This document shows, in pieces, positions 61,940 through 64,000 of a stretch of DNA of 64,000 bases. Made by a program: the position numbers and the translations under genes. The notes beneath the pieces are model-generated. The model saw only the letters and a program-made list of their open reading frames with translations, made no database searches and was not told the origin of the DNA. Numbering within the stretch: position 1 is the first letter of the stretch; each line of letters starts with the position of its first letter. The stretch is from the NCBI GenBank assembly GCA_037074765.1, contig JBAMDO010000012.1, forward strand, positions 1 through 64,000, in the 5' to 3' direction. Source of the stretch: Mansonella perstans (taxonomy: Eukaryota > Nematoda > Chromadorea > Rhabditida > Onchocercidae).

Positions 61940-63900
61940 TCAGCACTCGAACAACGACATATTCTTTCTCCACATATCTTTGTTGTTTGTAAATCGTACA
62001 ATTTGAGTTTGCTTGTAACTCTCAAAATCAACGATTAAATTGCTGGATTTTCGATCGGCGAAATACATTGCCCAACAAGCGATTGCTCCATAATCAATTT
62101 CCGGCCACATTTTATTAGCAAATAAATGTTGGAGCCCTTTCAAGTGAAGCAAATCGGCAAGACCAAATATGCAAACATTGTGTCGATACTTGCCACTTTT
62201 GCATGGTAGATTTGACCAGGCCCATGAGACATATCTGTATTGTAATATGTAATTAGATAAATACAATCAGTTAACATGTATTTGAATAAATAATGCTTAC
62301 AGTATGTAGTATTCTTTAAATACTCTTCTAATTGTTTTTAAATAATTTATTATTTACTTGCTTTTGTAGATAAAATAACAATTATGAGAAGTTACGGAAG
62401 TATAATTGGAGATTAATTAACGATGCCAGCTGCGATATTACATATTTGTTCTACCGAGTAGTTATTTCTGTAATACAACCAATTTCAGTTCTTGTAGTCT
62501 AAAAAGTAGGATATATAGGGCCAAGATTACTATTGAACCAACCTGGTAGTAAAATTCCCCTGTTCATCAATGCATTTTCTTGTAAAGCCACCGGGAACAT
62601 CTGTAACAATAGTTAAGCAGTACTGATTGTAAACGATATTCCTAGTTTGGCCGATATCAGGAGCTGATTTGCGGATGATCTGTTCCATTAAATGTCAATG
62701 TATTAGTCATACATAATTTTCTATCGATGCCAAGTTTACCTAAAGAATCATCGGAATGTAAACTGTGAAAGAGCATTTCATCAGTTCCGTATGGTTTCGA
62801 ATCAAACGTCTTAATGAGAGTTGTCAAGTTTAAATGTTCCATTATAAATTCCACAAAACTTTTCGATAATGTGACAGATGTACTTCCTTTAGCGACTTTC
62901 AGATCTACGTCCGGTCGATTTTTGGTTGAATCTGCAGATATCGTTATACATATAAATAATGCGACAAACATTGCAAATATCAAAAGAAATATTCATGCCA
63001 TAGAAAACACTTGTATTCTTCTCTGATCATTCAATTTTATCCCGAGAATCATCGAGCATTTTGCGGAACTACCGTATGTCTTTACTATAAATACGATCTT
63101 TTTGCGAAAGATTTAAGCTTTAATCAGTTTAAACATTATATTCAATCAAAGATTTCAGTGTAAATTTTTATGAAATTAGATTTCTACCAAACCTTGGAAA
63201 AGGTTTAAAGCAGCATAACTCCAATTGGTATTTTTTGGCAAACGATGGAGATATGGTCTTCCAACATTAATTAAATTGCTCCCATTAAGTGCGTCCAATA
63301 TTTTTACCATTTCATAATTGGTTTTTATCGGAATATCTTCATTCTATAAAGTACTTTGCATATCATTTTAATACTCTCTGAGGTGAATGAATTTTTCAGT
63401 GTTTTTAATTAGAATGGAAGTCTTCTTCTCATCACTTAACAAGCATAAAGAAAGAAATATTCTCTCATTTGGATTAACAATGAGCGGAAAATGTACTTTT
63501 TTGAAATACACATAGTGTTTTAATGTATTTTGTAATTGCCTGTATGTTGTGTGTGCCTGTTCTATTAACCGGAAAGCTAAAATCCTTTGGATTTTAATTT
63601 CTAACATCTTCATATTTCTGTTATTAATTACCAGATACCTGCAGTAAAACAGCATATCTCCAGTTAGGCCTCTGCCATATAATTTTCAAACATTCCATAA
63701 AACTTCTGGTCATATTGTGTCCTGCATTGTCCACTTCATATTCGATGTCCGTTAGAATCACATTGGGGAAACATTTCGATAAATTTTTCATGTGTTCATG
63801 AAACATGTTGCTCGATTTACTATCCAGTGCATAGCAATATAAATTTTGTGGAGCATACATTAAATTGAATAGCAATTCCTGCATGTGAAAGGCCTGAAAT
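61940..63900 (-). CDS. Core-2/I-branching beta-1,6-GlcNAc-transferase family (GT14), 5' end beyond window
   Basis: Golgi type II glycosyltransferase of family GT14, adding branching GlcNAc or xylose to glycans. Exons on the minus strand: about 63895-63647 (AFHMQELLFNLMYAPQNLYC, NVILTDIEYEVDNAGHNMTR and WRYAVLLQ), 63345-63204 (NEDIPIKTNYEMVKILDALN, NVGRPYLHRLPKNTNWSYAA), about 62930-62740 (LSKSFVEFIMEHLNL, DEMLFHSLHSDDSL), about 62640-62543 (DVPGGFTRKCIDEQGNF) and about 62240-61940 (YVSWAWSNLPCKSGKYRHNV, CIFGLADLLHLKGLQHLFAN). These follow the order of the Branch domain: PHNLYC-like start, the NxDxPI block, the D-E-xxF acceptor loop and the Cys pair before CVFG. The signal-anchor exon is not in the window. 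C. elegans has a large paralogous set, so orthology is not assigned. Confidence 0.85.
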
Positions 63901-64000
63901 TCCAAATTCAGTTTTAGTTTCTACGCAATTCAAGTTTAAATTAAAATTTACTTCAATTTTGATATCTATTTATACACTCTGTTTGTACATTTCACAAGGG

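Overview
The window is nuclear DNA of a parasitic-type nematode, most likely a filarial or other spirurid worm. The evidence is an AT-rich base composition, short introns with GTAAGT/GTTTGT donors and TTTCAG-type acceptors, acceptor sites directly in front of several start codons that fit spliced-leader trans-splicing, and protein families with nematode-like architecture. No bacterial or organellar segment, rRNA, tRNA, CRISPR array or intact transposon was seen. Most genes had to be assembled by hand from exons; exon limits given to the base were checked for GT..AG and reading phase, the rest are approximate.

Layout. 0.3-2.4 kb (+): a probably decayed platelet-activating-factor acetylhydrolase (PAF-AH) gene. 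2.4-9.9 kb (-): gliotactin-like pseudo-esterase, ribosomal protein L23a and Gemin7 lie head to tail; the last two are only about 350 bp apart and could be co-transcribed. 9.9-12.7 kb: divergent intergenic region. 12.7-19.4 kb (+): the ER/Golgi SNARE SEC22 and glutathione reductase. 20.1-20.9 kb (-): a SELENOF (15-kDa selenoprotein) homologue using Cys in place of Sec. 20.9-24.2 kb: gene-poor, with a 35-bp tandem repeat. 24.2-26.4 kb (+): an extended-SDR reductase of the dihydroflavonol-4-reductase type. 26.4-30.4 kb: gene-poor. 30.4-35.9 kb (-): a four-KH-domain FUBP protein. 36.6-37.2 kb: a 57/58-bp satellite-like array. 38.2-44.3 kb (-): a soluble fumarate-reductase-type flavoprotein. Inside its 2.4-kb intron, on the opposite strand, lies a complete six-exon BTG/Tob-family gene (the FOG-3 family in nematodes). 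46.1-49.2 kb (-): a PABIR/FAM122 PP2A-regulator homologue. 52.2-56.6 kb (-): an unrecognised secreted protein. 59.6-60.5 kb (+): POLE3. 61.9-64 kb (-): a GT14 core-2/I-branching glycosyltransferase cut by the right edge.

The genes do not form one pathway; this is an ordinary stretch of euchromatin with housekeeping genes (translation, snRNP assembly, vesicle fusion, replication, thiol redox), regulators (FUBP, PABIR, BTG/Tob) and a few lineage-variable genes. The most notable observations are the nested antisense BTG/Tob gene with its 15-bp coding repeats, the Asp-for-Ser pseudo-esterase with a PDZ-ligand-like C terminus, the apparent PAF-AH relic, the Cys-form SELENOF, the hairpin-forming tandem array upstream of FUBP, and two perfect 19-bp intronic hairpins.
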